A stretch of 64,000 nt of DNA from Chryseobacterium balustinum (GCF_900168205.1 NZ_FUZE01000003.1:273797-337796), one strand, 5' to 3'. Counted from the first letter of the stretch, positions 44,714 through 55,143 are shown. The notes: generated from the sequence alone by a model not told the origin. A program made the numbers and translations.

Positions 44714-45478
44714 CTACGAATTTGGAGAAATAGTAGAAATAATTCTGCAGTCGTCACATTTGAAATCGTAGAAATATTGTCTCTCTTGCAAACTCCATTT
44801 TTTATTACAATTAGGACAAGGACGGTTGATGTCATCGTTCTTGTGTTTTCTATAATTGTATAAGAAATAGTACGTTGGAATATTCGTCAACTCCTCTATT
44901 TTTTTAGTTATTTGAATACCCTGTTTTGATAATTGAGAAGTAAGTTCCTGCATTTGATTTAGTGCCCAACGTTCACCGACTTCACAATTCATCTGAAGGT
45001 TATCACAAGCTTGATAATTGGTTTCCCAACTCAAAATTGGCATGTATCCAAAATCATAATATTTTGGTAAATGATAAAGAGCAACAGAAGAATTACACCC
45101 GCCACAAGTAATAGGAGAATCTATTGATGTGTAATTTGTATTTAAAATGTAAAAATCAGATTTTTCACATGTGCAGCATCCAGAATAATCTTGGAGTGTT
45201 TTTCCAACTGTTTTAATTGAAATGATTGAATTGCTGAATGTCTGAATTTTTTCTATCCATTTGTTTACATAAATATTATTGTTTTCTTCAGCTAAAGAGT
45301 TTTTTTCTAATGTAAAAGGTAGTGCTGTAATCTTGTTTCCATCAATATATTGGCTTTCTATTCTACCTTGAGTTTGTCCATTCCCTCTATAAAAGGACAT
45401 TAAAAGATTAAACTCCTGATAAAGCTTATCTTTGCTAAAGTCGGAATTTACCTCTATTGAAACTTCTTGTATAAACAT
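44714..45478 (-). CDS. DUF2310 Zn-ribbon-containing protein
   Basis: 254 aa. An N-terminal region of about 110 residues is followed by Cys-rich segments CCTCEKSD and CGGCNSS. The C-terminus has a second zinc ribbon, CPNCNKKWSL with CDDC about 20 residues later. This is the DUF2310 layout, annotated as possibly nucleic-acid binding. No signal peptide, so cytoplasmic. Function unproven. Confidence 0.8.
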   Translation of the reverse strand: MFIQEVSIEVNSDFSKDKLYQEFNLLMSFYRGNGQTQGRIESQYIDGNKITALPFTLEKNSLAEENNNIYVNKWIEKIQTFSNSIISIKTVGKTLQDYSGCCTCEKSDFYILNTNYTSIDSPITCGGCNSSVALYHLPKYYDFGYMPILSWETNYQACDNLQMNCEVGERWALNQMQELTSQLSKQGIQITKKIEELTNIPTYYFLYNYRKHKNDDINRPCPNCNKKWSLQERQYFYDFKCDDCRIISTISPNS

Positions 45479-45522
45479 TGTGTTGGATTTTTTTTAATAC
45501 ATGTAAATTTTTAATAAAAGAA

Positions 45523-45891
45523 TTATTTCACCTGGCTTTTCAATCTTTCTATCAACATCGTAATGATTCTTTTATTAAAAACTTTGCTGTCAGATTGATA
45601 AAGCTCTAGTTCCTCTAAAGTAAACATTCCGATGGTCATCCCGATAAAAGTGTTTTTCAGCACAGCATCTTTTTGTATACTTTGTTCGATAAACATTTGT
45701 TTTTTAGAAACCGATAAAGAACTGAAATCTGCTTTTTGTCTCAATGCATAGTTTATAAACATTGATAGATACAAATCATTCTGCAGTTTCAAAATGGGAC
45801 GCAGCGTTTTATTTTGAAATGTTTCCGCTGAAGTGGTTGTCTCTGAATTAACAATATTTAAAGATTCCCTTAGGTCTAATTTGGTAATCAT
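45523..45891 (-). CDS. Small conserved helical protein
   Basis: 122 aa, no signal peptide, mostly helical (LDLRESLNIVNSETTTSAETF, MFTLEELELYQSD, RIITMLIERL). I do not recognise a catalytic motif. It lies between the DUF2310 gene and the broken oxidase gene on the same strand with 45-70 bp gaps. Confidence 0.6.
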   Translation of the reverse strand: MITKLDLRESLNIVNSETTTSAETFQNKTLRPILKLQNDLYLSMFINYALRQKADFSSLSVSKKQMFIEQSIQKDAVLKNTFIGMTIGMFTLEELELYQSDSKVFNKRIITMLIERLKSQVK

Positions 45892-45959
45892 AGGCTGTAT
45901 AGATTAATTTCTGTTTGTAAATATAAATTCTGATTTGTCATTCTGACGAAGGAAGAATC

Positions 45960-47429
45960 TTATTTATAATGCAAGTAAAACTTATTTTCAAAAATTTCTT
46001 GAGGATCATATTTTCTTTTAAGCTCAAAGAAAGAATCAGATTGAGGATAGACTTTTCTCATTTTTGCTTTATCGATATGAAGACGATAAGGAAGGTAAAA
46101 AGTGCCTTCATTTTTGATAGTCGTATCAACTAATTTATTGGTTACTATTTTCATTTCGTTTTCCTGTTTTGTCGTTTTCTTTTGGTTAAACAGTAAAACA
46201 AAACCAAAAACATGTTCTCTTGCATAGTTCATGTAGCTATCTTCATCTTTGTCTACGGCTCGAATGGTAATATTTAACAAATCTATTTCAGAATCCTTTA
46301 AAATTGGTTTTATATCCTTTATAAATTGATTAAAATTTCTTTCAGGAATAAAATATTCATGCAGAAGATCGGTCGAATTGGGGTCTTTATTTTCTATCAA
46401 AGAAACATGACCATTTAATAATTCGTTGCGGGTAAAAACAGTGTTGTTTAAAACCGTATTCATGCCGGTTTCCAAATCCCAGCGAAGCCTTTTTCCGTAT
46501 TCGCTATTCACCGTACTTCTGAAAACAATTCGTCTGATCTCTTTATTTTTTGTTTTCTGAGCGGCAAGTTAAAGCGGTTTTACATCAGCTTTTTCGAAAT
46601 AAATGATGGTCGCTTCGTTTAAAAACTTTTTGTCTGAAACTCTCAGTCTTCCAAAAACAAGATTGACATTTGGGTTGTCTGTAATAAATTTTTTGTAGTA
46701 AGAAACGTAGTCATCAGAATTCATTGCTACCGATTTATATTTTAGCGCAAGATTATCTACCACTTTCAGTTTTACATCCAGAATAATTCCGAAAAGTCCA
46801 TATCCGCCAATCACCAACTTAAATAATTCAGGATTTTCTTCTCTGCTGCAATTGATAATCTCTCCTTTATCGTTCATTAAAGTAAAAGAAATCACACTCG
46901 AAGAAACGGGCGGGAGATTTTTTTGCCAGCCATGTCCGTTCACACTCATCGAACCACCAATGGAAAACGAGCTGAAAGCCTGCATCACCGCAACAGATTT
47001 TCCATATTTATCTAAATAATTAATCGCATCTTCCCACAAAGCACCCGAACCAATCGTTAAAATATTATTTTGTTCGTCGAGTTCCATCTGTTTGTACGGA
47101 AGCATATTCAGCAAAATTCCGTTAGGATAAATGGAATGTCCACCCATGCTGTGTTGAGCTCCAGCAATCGAAATTTTGAGATTTTTTTTCTTGGCGTATT
47201 GTATCAACTGTTTTAATTGATTGACAATTTCGGCTTTATTGTTGGGAACGATAATTAAAGTATCAATTTCGGTAAGATTCAACTGACTTGCATCATTGGT
47301 AAAACCTTTCGGAGTTTCAATTTTGATATCCTGCTCATTCCATTTGGTTTTAAGAATATGAATAACCGGAACAGACAGAAATATAAAAATCATTACAATT
47401 CCAATAATAAAAAGGTGCTTTTTTTTCAT
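45960..47429 (-). pseudogene. FAD-binding oxidase interrupted by one in-frame TAA
   Basis: 490-codon frame on the minus strand split by a single stop at 46571-46569. The first 286 codons have an N-terminal membrane anchor (LFIIGIVMIFIFLSVPVIHIL) and an FAD_binding_4 domain (ISIAGAQHSMGGHSI, GSMSVNGHGWQ). After the stop the same frame continues as the oxidase C-terminal domain and ends at 45960 in KYDPQEIFENKFYLHYK. No base is lost or gained. A point mutation or sequencing error explains it. Relation: FAD-linked oxidases of the D-arabinono-lactone oxidase type; substrate unknown. Confidence 0.85.
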
Positions 47430-47518
47430 TTCTTATTAAATAATAAAGAACGAAAATAGGGAAAATTGTCTTTTGTTATTGGAAAATAGGGATAGAATAC
47501 TTGGGAATTATTTAAATA

Positions 47519-48183
47519 CTATTCAAACATTTTCTTTGTAGCATGGGGAATAATGAAGTATAACATTTGGCTGTCTTCATTATCTTTCATTTCTAATATA
47601 TCAATAAAATATCCATTCTTATCTCTTCCAGAAGACATTTTTCCAATTTTTGCTCCGAATACTTTTCTTATAAAGTCTTGTCCATCTGCAGGGTTTAAAG
47701 CGAACATGGAAGTTTCAATAGATTTTCCATCTCCACTATAAATCATAGCTTTAAAAATCATGGTAGTTTTCATCAAGTAAGAATCTGCTAAAGCTTGATT
47801 ACCTTTTTTATAGTACGCATAAGAAACTTCAAATAAAGCTTTTAAATCAAAAGGATGATTCGCAATAAATTTATTGCCTTCTGTTATTACTTCGTCAAAT
47901 TTTTTGTCATTATTTAATTTGTATAAATTTCTGCTAAATTCTAAATCTTTGTATGGCTTATAGTAAGTATTATCAGTAAAGCCAATTAGTAAAGTAAAAC
48001 TTGTCGGTCAATAAGTGTAGTATCAGTTTTATTAAATTTTTCTAATAATTTATTGTAGTTTAAATCTGAATCTTTATTCTTCGACTCTTTAAGTATATTT
48101 TCAAAATCTTTTTTATACTCGAAGTTTTTTTGACTGAAAATCAAAAGAGGAATTAGTAAAAATAGAAATGTAAATTTTTTCAT
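47519..48183 (-). pseudogene. DUF4919 protein gene with a one-base deletion
   Basis: The frame from 48183 begins with a signal peptide (MKKFTFLFLLIPLLIFSQ) and the DUF4919 N-terminus (NFEYKKDFENILKESKNK). It breaks near 47990-47998 after DRQVLLY. The next frame continues at once with LLIGFTDNTYYKPYKDLEFSR and on to the end (FALNPADGQDFIRK, SGRDKNGYF, IPHATKKMFE). Adding one base (giving VLALLIGF) yields an uninterrupted 221-aa protein. Exported protein of unknown role. Confidence 0.82.
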
Positions 48184-48287
48184 TAATTATCTGTTTAATA
48201 TTTTTCTAAAATACAGAAAATTTTGTGTAGTTTGTATTGTAGATATTTAAATTTTCTCAATTAAACGCTCCAACTCTCCAACCCAAA

Positions 48288-49874
48288 TCACCCCACCGTC
48301 GGTGTATCCTCTTCATTCAAAATCTTTTTCTCTTTCATCGCAACCATCATTCTTTCGCGTTTGTATTCTGTCCAGTCGAATTGATTGAGGAAATCAAGAG
48401 CGGCAACAAATCCGGCATTGAAAAGCTGTTCTTTTTCTTCTCTTTTCATAAAGAAATTAAGCCAGCTGCTCGTTCCGCAGTTTACGGTTTTTATGCTGTA
48501 CAAATTGTAAAATGAATATTTGGTCAGGAAAGATTTGTCATTAAAACCTTTTAAAGTTTGAATGATATTTCCGGCGTAGGAAAGGGGAGTTTTAAGAATT
48601 TGTTCGCTCGTTTTTCCTTTCTCTTCATTGATTACCGAATCACTCGTTAACTGTACTCCAAAAAGCGGAAGTCTCGGATAGAAAATATCGGTCACATGAA
48701 AAAGATCGATCGGAAAATTTGAAATACTTCCACCATCGATAAAAATTCCGACAGGATAAATATTTTCTTTTGTTGTATTCATCCAGAATTTCCAGGCGTA
48801 TTTTACAGAATCATCGTCTTTGTTGATGAGCTTTTGCATGGGCTCAAAAAAGAAAGGAACAGACATCGAAGCACGCACAAATTCTGCCGGACTGATGTGT
48901 TTCAGCTCTTCTTCAGACCAGTAAAGATTCGCCATGATGGGAAGCTGTACTTTTATTTTGGCGTTGATGTCGGTCGTGATAACCGTATATTCAGATTTCA
49001 ACTGATAAAACGGATTGTTTTTATAATAATCGTTGTTTTCTATGCCCTCAAAATAGATTCTGTATTGTGTTTCATCAATGTGCTCCAGATTATTCATTTT
49101 AATTTCTTCAATTCCGTTTAAAGCGTTGGTGTAAAACTCCATTCCGTTGCCGTAACGGTAATTAAGATTGAGCTCATATTCTTTTTGAATGAATTTTTTA
49201 TTGAGTTCTGCGACCGTTTTAATTCCGAAATCGTTGAGTACATTTTTCATCGTGTCTTCAAACACATTTCCGGGATTGATTCCGCTGTTGCTTTTCTGAA
49301 AATTCAGGTAAAGTTTTTTTAGAATTAAGATTAAAATAATTAAAGGAACAAGTGGAATTAGAAAATACAGCTTGGCTTCTCTTGTTGTTTCAGAGGAAAG
49401 GATAAACGGTAAACTTATTAATCCAACCGTCAGAATAATCGTAATAATTAAATTGATTTTAAAGAAATTTTTATTGTTGAGCATCGCATGAATGGTACTT
49501 TTTACATAGCTTTTTCCATCCATAAAATCAGCAAAATTCCAGTTAAAAAGTATTTCTTTAATAACTTCGCTTTTGGCTTCTTCTTTCGTTTTGCAAGCTG
49601 CAATCAACATGGTATTAATTGCTCCTGCGCTGGTTCCGGCAACTTTCAGAAAACGAATTCCGAAAATTTCGAGTCCGTAGAGATAACCTACCAAAGCACT
49701 TCCCCAAACACCGCCTCCTTCCTGCACAAATTCTATATATTGATTTCCTTCGGCATCCAGAAGGTCAGAAAATTCTCTTTTAGAAATATTTTCGTGCAGT
49801 GCTTTCAGCTTTTCTTTGGATTCCTGAGAAAGTATGTCTTCATCAAGAATTTTTTGGAGAGTTTCGGATTTCAT
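48288..49874 (-). CDS. Patatin-like phospholipase
   Basis: 528 aa. The patatin oxyanion motif is EGGGVWGSALVGYLYGLE (about 52-69), the nucleophile Ser82 is in AGTSAGA, and the catalytic Asp380 is in IDGGSISNFP. Two hydrophobic helices between the motifs (about 139-160 and 168-188) suggest membrane anchoring. The acyl hydrolase acts on phospholipids or glycolipids. No signal peptide. It starts 39 bp downstream of the 627-aa gene's stop, so it is the last gene of a run with CorA. Confidence 0.9.
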   Translation of the reverse strand: MKSETLQKILDEDILSQESKEKLKALHENISKREFSDLLDAEGNQYIEFVQEGGGVWGSALVGYLYGLEIFGIRFLKVAGTSAGAINTMLIAACKTKEEAKSEVIKEILFNWNFADFMDGKSYVKSTIHAMLNNKNFFKINLIITIILTVGLISLPFILSSETTREAKLYFLIPLVPLIILILILKKLYLNFQKSNSGINPGNVFEDTMKNVLNDFGIKTVAELNKKFIQKEYELNLNYRYGNGMEFYTNALNGIEEIKMNNLEHIDETQYRIYFEGIENNDYYKNNPFYQLKSEYTVITTDINAKIKVQLPIMANLYWSEEELKHISPAEFVRASMSVPFFFEPMQKLINKDDDSVKYAWKFWMNTTKENIYPVGIFIDGGSISNFPIDLFHVTDIFYPRLPLFGVQLTSDSVINEEKGKTSEQILKTPLSYAGNIIQTLKGFNDKSFLTKYSFYNLYSIKTVNCGTSSWLNFFMKREEKEQLFNAGFVAALDFLNQFDWTEYKRERMMVAMKEKKILNEEDTPTVG

Positions 49875-49913
49875 GGTTTAGTGTATTTGGTGATTGTAAT
49901 GGTGGTTTAAATT

Positions 49914-51752
49914 CTACTTCACATCTTTTTTTTCAAGTTTAAATTTTTGCGAAACTTTTCTTAACGCTGAATCTCCTCCTTGATCCCCTCTTGTACTAAA
50001 ATAAACCAGTTCGTTCTGCTCATTAATATCTAAAAAATAAAAATCATTTCCCCATTTTTCTAATGGGACAGGATATAAAAACCAATTTGTTCCTGCATCG
50101 TGAGAAAAATATACTGAATCTCGATCCGAAAAAATATAAATCTGCTGATCTTTTTCCAGAATGAAATTTTCGTTATCAGAAATATGGTCTGTTATATTAC
50201 TTGACAGTTTCAGGCTGCCTGAACCGTTTTTAAAGATTAATTCTTTATCATTTACCAATTGAAAATTTTTGTATTCTTTACTTGTTTCTGTTTTCTTTTG
50301 GGGTTTGTACGCATAACGTTGATAGGTTTTTTCTTCTGAATGAAATTTCCAAGAATCATTTGTTTTTATGAGAGACGGTTGAAAATATTTAGTTTTACCA
50401 ATTGTATAATCGTTATCATACGTCCAGCTTCCCAGAAAAATGGTGTCATTATTTTTTTTGTTAAATGCGTAATTGTTATAGTTGGTATTATAGTGTATAT
50501 CTTCAGGTGTTTTTAGAGAATCAACAATCTGCATATTTTTTAAAAGATAATAAATTCCCTGTACCATTTCATTTTTGTTTGGATTTTGTGTAGATGTTTT
50601 CCTACTGTAAGCGATCGCATGGTTTTTGTCTAAAAATTCCACTTCTCTGAAATCATTTTTAACAAAAACTGACTGGATTTTTTTATCGACAATCCAATTA
50701 TTTCCTTCATCTTTTGAAGTGTAAATTTGTTTTTCTAAAGGAAATTGAGAGAGATAATCGCAGTCTGATAATTTATCATCATCAAAGTCTTTTTTCAACC
50801 ATACAGAAAGATATAAAATATGATTGAAATTATCTGAGATCAGCTGATCAGAACTGAAAAGCCTGACATTTTTTTTAGAAAAAAACTGTTGTACTGTATT
50901 TTGCTTTTTATTGAGGATTGAAAAAATATTGATAGAACTGCTGCAGTTTGATTTTTCCATCGAATAATTTATTAATCCATACAAAAGGTTGGGATCTTTT
51001 GAATTGATATGCATCGAATTTAAATACCGTAATTTAAAAGGAGAAACTGATTTGTCAAATTTAGTAAGCTCAATTTTTTTATTTAAAGAAAAATATCCCT
51101 TCATAAAATTCTTTAAAACCAGCTCGTCAGCTTTTTCAGAAGAAGGATCAGTTGAGGTATTGTGGAATAAAGTGTCGTAAACCTTCTTTGGAAGGATAAA
51201 ATGACGTTGGCTTAGATTTAAAATTTTTGTATTTCCCTTAGTTTCAGGAATATCATTAAGAACATCTTTTGACCAATTTGGAAAATAATAATAACCGGCA
51301 ATAAACTGTAAAGTATAATCTGCTGTAGTTTCGCCAAAATCACTGAACGTTGAAAGACTTCCATATCCTGAAGGCTGACTGATGTACATGGTGTCTTTTT
51401 TATAGATGATTTTAATTTCCTTGCTGTATAGGTTCCAATCATTATCTTTTATAGAAAGTGATAAATCATTGATTTTAAATTCCAATGTCAAATCCTGATG
51501 AGGACCGGGCTGCTTAAATACATCTTGAGGTATATCCGGAGATTTATAAAGCGTTTTGTCTATTATAATGCTGTAATCTTTATTGTTTTTAAAAGAAATT
51601 TCTTTTCCATTCTCATCCACAATAGCGTAATTGTATCTTGGAGTACGATCTTGCCATCCCGGTTGAGCTTTCAGAATAGTAGAAAGAAAAAGCATTACCA
51701 ATAGAAGATAAAGATTGAAAGGTTTTGTAAAAGATCTATTTTTTTTCCTCAT
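49914..51752 (-). CDS. Large secreted protein of unknown function
   Basis: 612 aa from MRKKNRSF (51752); an ATG at 51797 lies inside the CorA gene and is less likely. Signal peptide (LYLLLVMLFLSTILKAQ). Repeated short beta motifs such as TWSYDND, SHDAGTNWFLYP and SRDSVYF resemble photosystem-II-stability/BNR-like propeller strands, which suggests a beta-propeller in the middle and end. No catalytic motif. The start follows the CorA stop by 8 bp. Confidence 0.65.
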   Translation of the reverse strand: MRKKNRSFTKPFNLYLLLVMLFLSTILKAQPGWQDRTPRYNYAIVDENGKEISFKNNKDYSIIIDKTLYKSPDIPQDVFKQPGPHQDLTLEFKINDLSLSIKDNDWNLYSKEIKIIYKKDTMYISQPSGYGSLSTFSDFGETTADYTLQFIAGYYYFPNWSKDVLNDIPETKGNTKILNLSQRHFILPKKVYDTLFHNTSTDPSSEKADELVLKNFMKGYFSLNKKIELTKFDKSVSPFKLRYLNSMHINSKDPNLLYGLINYSMEKSNCSSSINIFSILNKKQNTVQQFFSKKNVRLFSSDQLISDNFNHILYLSVWLKKDFDDDKLSDCDYLSQFPLEKQIYTSKDEGNNWIVDKKIQSVFVKNDFREVEFLDKNHAIAYSRKTSTQNPNKNEMVQGIYYLLKNMQIVDSLKTPEDIHYNTNYNNYAFNKKNNDTIFLGSWTYDNDYTIGKTKYFQPSLIKTNDSWKFHSEEKTYQRYAYKPQKKTETSKEYKNFQLVNDKELIFKNGSGSLKLSSNITDHISDNENFILEKDQQIYIFSDRDSVYFSHDAGTNWFLYPVPLEKWGNDFYFLDINEQNELVYFSTRGDQGGDSALRKVSQKFKLEKKDVK

Positions 51753-51760
51753 GATTTTAT

Positions 51761-52660
51761 TTACCACTGCTTTCTTCTGGCATAGATAAATGTACAAATT
51801 ACAATGACTCCCATTACGCCTAAAGTATAAAAATATCCGTGTTTAGTATGTAATTCGGGCATATTGTCGAAATTCATTCCGTATAAACCGGCAATAAAAG
51901 TGATAGGTAAAAAATAAACTGAATATATTGCTAAAACCTTCATCACCTGATTCGCTTTCTGATCAGACAGTGCCAGAAACATTGAAATTAAGTTGGTAAT
52001 CTGAATGTTGAGGTGATCAAAATCGGCAACTACATCTTTATGTTTATCTTTTAAATCGACAAACTCAGAATCAGGAAGATTGAGAAGTTTAAATTTATCA
52101 ATAGCATCCGTAGAAATCGTTAAAACTCTTGAATTCAAGCCCGATTTTCTTTTCAGTTTATACAATCTGCGGATTTGATTAGTATGATTGGTATTTTTAA
52201 GGAAAATTTCGTTCTCAATATTATCCATCGTTTCAAAAAGACTGATGGCTTCATCATCAAAACTTTTCATAATCACCAAAGAAATCATCAGCGCAACTTT
52301 TTCGGGAGAACAGTTTTCATGGCCTGCCGAAAGCTGTTTCTTCGTCTCCGAAATACTTTTGGTTTTCATTCTGTGAACGGTGATGATCGTATTGTCTAAA
52401 AGAAAAATTCCGATTTTGGTACTGATATCACTTATAGTGTTGAGGTTTTTTCTTTCAAGCTCGGTGCTTTCACGCAAAAGGAAAAATTTCACGTTTCCGT
52501 CAGCTTCATATTTGGGTAAGTGATTAGGATCTAAAGTATCTTCCAAAAGAAGATTGTTGATTTCGTAGCGTTCGTGAAGGTATTTCATGTCTTCTTCTGT
52601 AGGCGCTTCCACGTCTATCCATTCGCATCCCGAATCTCTGTAAATTGTGTCAATAGGCAT
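51761..52660 (-). CDS. corA: CorA family Mg2+/Co2+ transporter
   Basis: 299 aa. A long cytoplasmic helical domain precedes two C-terminal membrane helices. The selectivity motif GMN is present (FIAGLYGMNFDNMPEL), followed by the second helix (YTLGVMGVIVICTFIYARRKQW). CorA forms pentameric inner-membrane channels for divalent cations. First gene of the minus-strand run CorA, 627-aa protein, patatin. It diverges from the KASIII gene (74 bp between starts). Confidence 0.92.
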   Translation of the reverse strand: MPIDTIYRDSGCEWIDVEAPTEEDMKYLHERYEINNLLLEDTLDPNHLPKYEADGNVKFFLLRESTELERKNLNTISDISTKIGIFLLDNTIITVHRMKTKSISETKKQLSAGHENCSPEKVALMISLVIMKSFDDEAISLFETMDNIENEIFLKNTNHTNQIRRLYKLKRKSGLNSRVLTISTDAIDKFKLLNLPDSEFVDLKDKHKDVVADFDHLNIQITNLISMFLALSDQKANQVMKVLAIYSVYFLPITFIAGLYGMNFDNMPELHTKHGYFYTLGVMGVIVICTFIYARRKQW

Positions 52661-52733
52661 AAAGTAAAAATACTATTAATTTGAAATATGATGTATGAAA
52701 TAAATTTTATCTTTACCAAAATTAGAAAACTAT

Positions 52734-53756
52734 ATGATTAAAAGTACAATAAAAGGGATCGGATTTCATGTTCCGGATCATGTGGTCACCAATGATGATT
52801 TAGCAAAACTAATGACCACCAACGATGAGTGGATTACCGAGCGTACCGGAATAAAAGAAAGAAGACATAGAATCAACCGAAATGATGCTCAGGAAACGAC
52901 GGCATATCTTGGTTTCAGAGCTTCTGAAAAAGCATTACAACACGCGGGTTTAACGGCAAAAGATATAGACTATATTGTTTTTGCAACCCTTTCTCCGGAT
53001 TATTATTTTCCGGGATGTGGAGTTTTACTTCAGGATATGTTGGGTTGTGATACGATCGGGGCTTTGGATGTGAGAAACCAATGTTCAGGATTTGTGTATG
53101 CAATGAGCGTTGCGAATGCTTTTATTAAATCGGGAACGTATAAAAACATTTTGGTTGTAGGTGCTGAAGTTCATTCTTTCGGACTTGATTTTTCTGATGA
53201 AGGAAGAGGCGTTTCAGTCATTTTCGGTGATGGGGCAGGAGCGATTGTGCTTTCTGCAACAGAAGATGAAAATGCAGGAGATATTTTAGCAATGAATATG
53301 CATTCTGAAGGAAAATATGCCGATGAATTGTGCACGCAGTTTCCAGGTTCAAAATACGGGTGGAGCGACAGAATGAGAAAAGAACCTGAAAATGTTACCG
53401 ATAAAGAAGTGTATCCGATCATGAATGGAAATTTTGTTTTCAAACATGCGGTGACAAGATTTCCTGAAACGATGAAGGAAGCTTTAGACAAAGCAGGAAA
53501 AACAATTGAAGATCTCGATATGTTTATTCCGCATCAGGCGAACTTAAGGATTGCCCAGTTTGTTCAGCAGAAATTTGGTTTACCGGATGAAAAAATCCAT
53601 AATAATATTCAAAAATACGGAAATACAACAGCAGCTTCTATTCCTATTGCTTTAAGTGAAGCAATTGAATTAGGAAAAATCAAAAGAGGAGATTTGGTTC
53701 TTCTTTCGGCTTTTGGAAGCGGTTTTACTTGGGGAAGTATTTTGTTTGAGTATTAA
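52734..53756 (+). CDS. 3-oxoacyl-ACP synthase III family protein (FabH-like)
   Basis: 340 aa. Catalytic triad: Cys117 in DVRNQCSGFVYA, His267 in PHQANLRI and Asn297 in YGNTTAASIP. Start motif ITERTGIKERRH is that of FabH. It condenses an acyl-CoA with malonyl-ACP to start fatty acid or related polyketide chains. No fab genes are adjacent, so it may be the second FabH-like enzyme commonly present in Flavobacteriia. A palindromic repeat and a terminator follow. Confidence 0.92.
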   Translation: MIKSTIKGIGFHVPDHVVTNDDLAKLMTTNDEWITERTGIKERRHRINRNDAQETTAYLGFRASEKALQHAGLTAKDIDYIVFATLSPDYYFPGCGVLLQDMLGCDTIGALDVRNQCSGFVYAMSVANAFIKSGTYKNILVVGAEVHSFGLDFSDEGRGVSVIFGDGAGAIVLSATEDENAGDILAMNMHSEGKYADELCTQFPGSKYGWSDRMRKEPENVTDKEVYPIMNGNFVFKHAVTRFPETMKEALDKAGKTIEDLDMFIPHQANLRIAQFVQQKFGLPDEKIHNNIQKYGNTTAASIPIALSEAIELGKIKRGDLVLLSAFGSGFTWGSILFEY

Positions 53757-53773
53757 ATTGTCAAAGATTTTCG

Positions 53774-53868
53774 TCGTCACTTCGAGTAAGTTTTTGAAGA
53801 AAACTGTATCGAGAAGTTTTTAATAATAAAAGCTGTTCTCGATACGCTTCGCTACTCGAACTGACGTA
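53774..53868. repeat. Interspersed palindromic (REP-like) element
   Basis: About 95 bp with inverted arms: CGTCACTTCGAGTA at the left against TACTCGAACTGACG at the right, and an inner GTATCGAGAA / TTCTCGATAC pair (perfect 10 bp). The layout is like palindromic intergenic repeats common in Flavobacteriia. Confidence 0.65.
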
Positions 53869-53892
53869 ACTTAACAACTAGGTCAATAAATA

Positions 53893-53930
53893 AAAATCCC
53901 GCTGAAAAATATATTGTTCAGCGGGATTTT
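53893..53930. terminator. Bidirectional terminator between KASIII and thioredoxin-TPR genes
   Basis: 14-bp perfect stem AAAATCCCGCTGAA / TTCAGCGGGATTTT with a 10-nt loop; A and T tracts allow use in both directions by the convergent genes. Confidence 0.88.
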
Positions 53931-53950
53931 CTATGTTTTAAAATTAAAGA

Positions 53951-55114
53951 TTATAGGCTCTTCAATAATTTTTCTGTGTCTGCAGTATCTTCACCTGCTG
54001 CTTTTCCAAGCTGAAGTGATTTTTCTGCCCATATTTTAGCATTTTTCTTATCACCAATTTTGTTGTAAAGGTTTGCTAAAGTATCTGTGTTTGCATAATT
54101 TTCATTCTTTTTCACCGATTCTTGTGCCCATTTTACAGCGGTTTCTAATGAAGATTTCGTCGTAACATTTTCAAAGAAATTCCAAGCTAAAGAATTAAGC
54201 TGGTCTGCGCTTAAAGCCGACGTGTCTTTATTCAGTTCAATAGTTATTTTTTCATAAGTTGCAAAATCTTTATCTTTCAAAGCTCTGCTTGCTTTTACTC
54301 TTTTCAAAAGGTTTTCTGCTTCATCTTTAGTCATGAATTTCTGAGTTTCTGCAAGGAAATAAGCTTCATCCAATTTTTTGGTTGTTGCATTGTAAGCTTT
54401 TGCCATAACCGTGTTTACTTTCACATTTTTCTCAATGTTTTCCAAGTTTTTCTCTGGAATAATTTTCAAAATATCAGTTTTTCTTTCTGTAAAGATTTTG
54501 TAAGGTGCTCCATCTGTGCTTTTCATAGCCTGGAAAAGAAGCTGTAGATTATCCTGAGTGATTTCAGGTTTTGCAGCAAAATAACGTTCCAAAACTCTGT
54601 TAGAAAAGTCTGTATCATTATAAACCGTAAGTTCAGCAAGATTTAAAAGAAACGCAGATTCTTTTTCTCCTTTTTCGAATTTTTGTTTCAATGTAGTTAA
54701 TCTTTTATTAGGATCACCTGCATCCATTGCAAACTGGATGAAATCTTTTTCTTCAACGTATCCAATTGTTCTATGCACTTCTTCACCGTCACCGTTGATG
54801 AAAAGATAAGTAGGAAATACTTTTACATTGAATTTTTTTGCAAGATCAATACCTTCGCCTTTTTCCATATCAATTTTCGCATTGACAAAGTTTGCGTTAT
54901 AATAATCACCGACAGGCTTTAACGGAAAAATATTTTTCACCATTAATTTACATGGGCCACACCAAACTGCATAAGCATCAATAAAAACAAGTTTATTTTC
55001 TTTTTTTGCTTTCGCTAAAATGGTTTTAAAGTTACTCCCTTCTTCAAACTTAATTCCTTGTGCAAATGCAAGTGCTGCAAAGAAAAGGAATGATAATATT
55101 GCTGTTTTTTTCAT
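53951..55114 (-). CDS. Exported thioredoxin-fold protein with helical C-terminal region
   Basis: 387 aa. Signal peptide (SFLFFAALAFAQ), then a thioredoxin domain with AYAVWCGPCK (WCGPC at 51-55) and cis-Pro segment VKVFPTYLF. The C-terminal about 200 residues are helical and TPR-like (SLAWNFFENVTTKSSLETA, LANLYNKIGDKKNAKIWA). Such periplasmic proteins reduce or isomerise disulfides in exported proteins. A -7 box CAAATGTA (minus strand TACATTTG) lies at 55136-55143. Confidence 0.88.
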   Translation of the reverse strand: MKKTAILSFLFFAALAFAQGIKFEEGSNFKTILAKAKKENKLVFIDAYAVWCGPCKLMVKNIFPLKPVGDYYNANFVNAKIDMEKGEGIDLAKKFNVKVFPTYLFINGDGEEVHRTIGYVEEKDFIQFAMDAGDPNKRLTTLKQKFEKGEKESAFLLNLAELTVYNDTDFSNRVLERYFAAKPEITQDNLQLLFQAMKSTDGAPYKIFTERKTDILKIIPEKNLENIEKNVKVNTVMAKAYNATTKKLDEAYFLAETQKFMTKDEAENLLKRVKASRALKDKDFATYEKITIELNKDTSALSADQLNSLAWNFFENVTTKSSLETAVKWAQESVKKNENYANTDTLANLYNKIGDKKNAKIWAEKSLQLGKAAGEDTADTEKLLKSL

Positions 55115-55135
55115 GAATTTTTTTTGTTGGATACA

Positions 55136-55143
55136 AATGTAAT
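55136..55143 (-). promoter_or_regulatory. -7 box TACATTTG of the thioredoxin-TPR gene
   Basis: Exact TAnnTTTG on the minus strand, 22 nt before the start codon; no clear -33. Confidence 0.35.
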
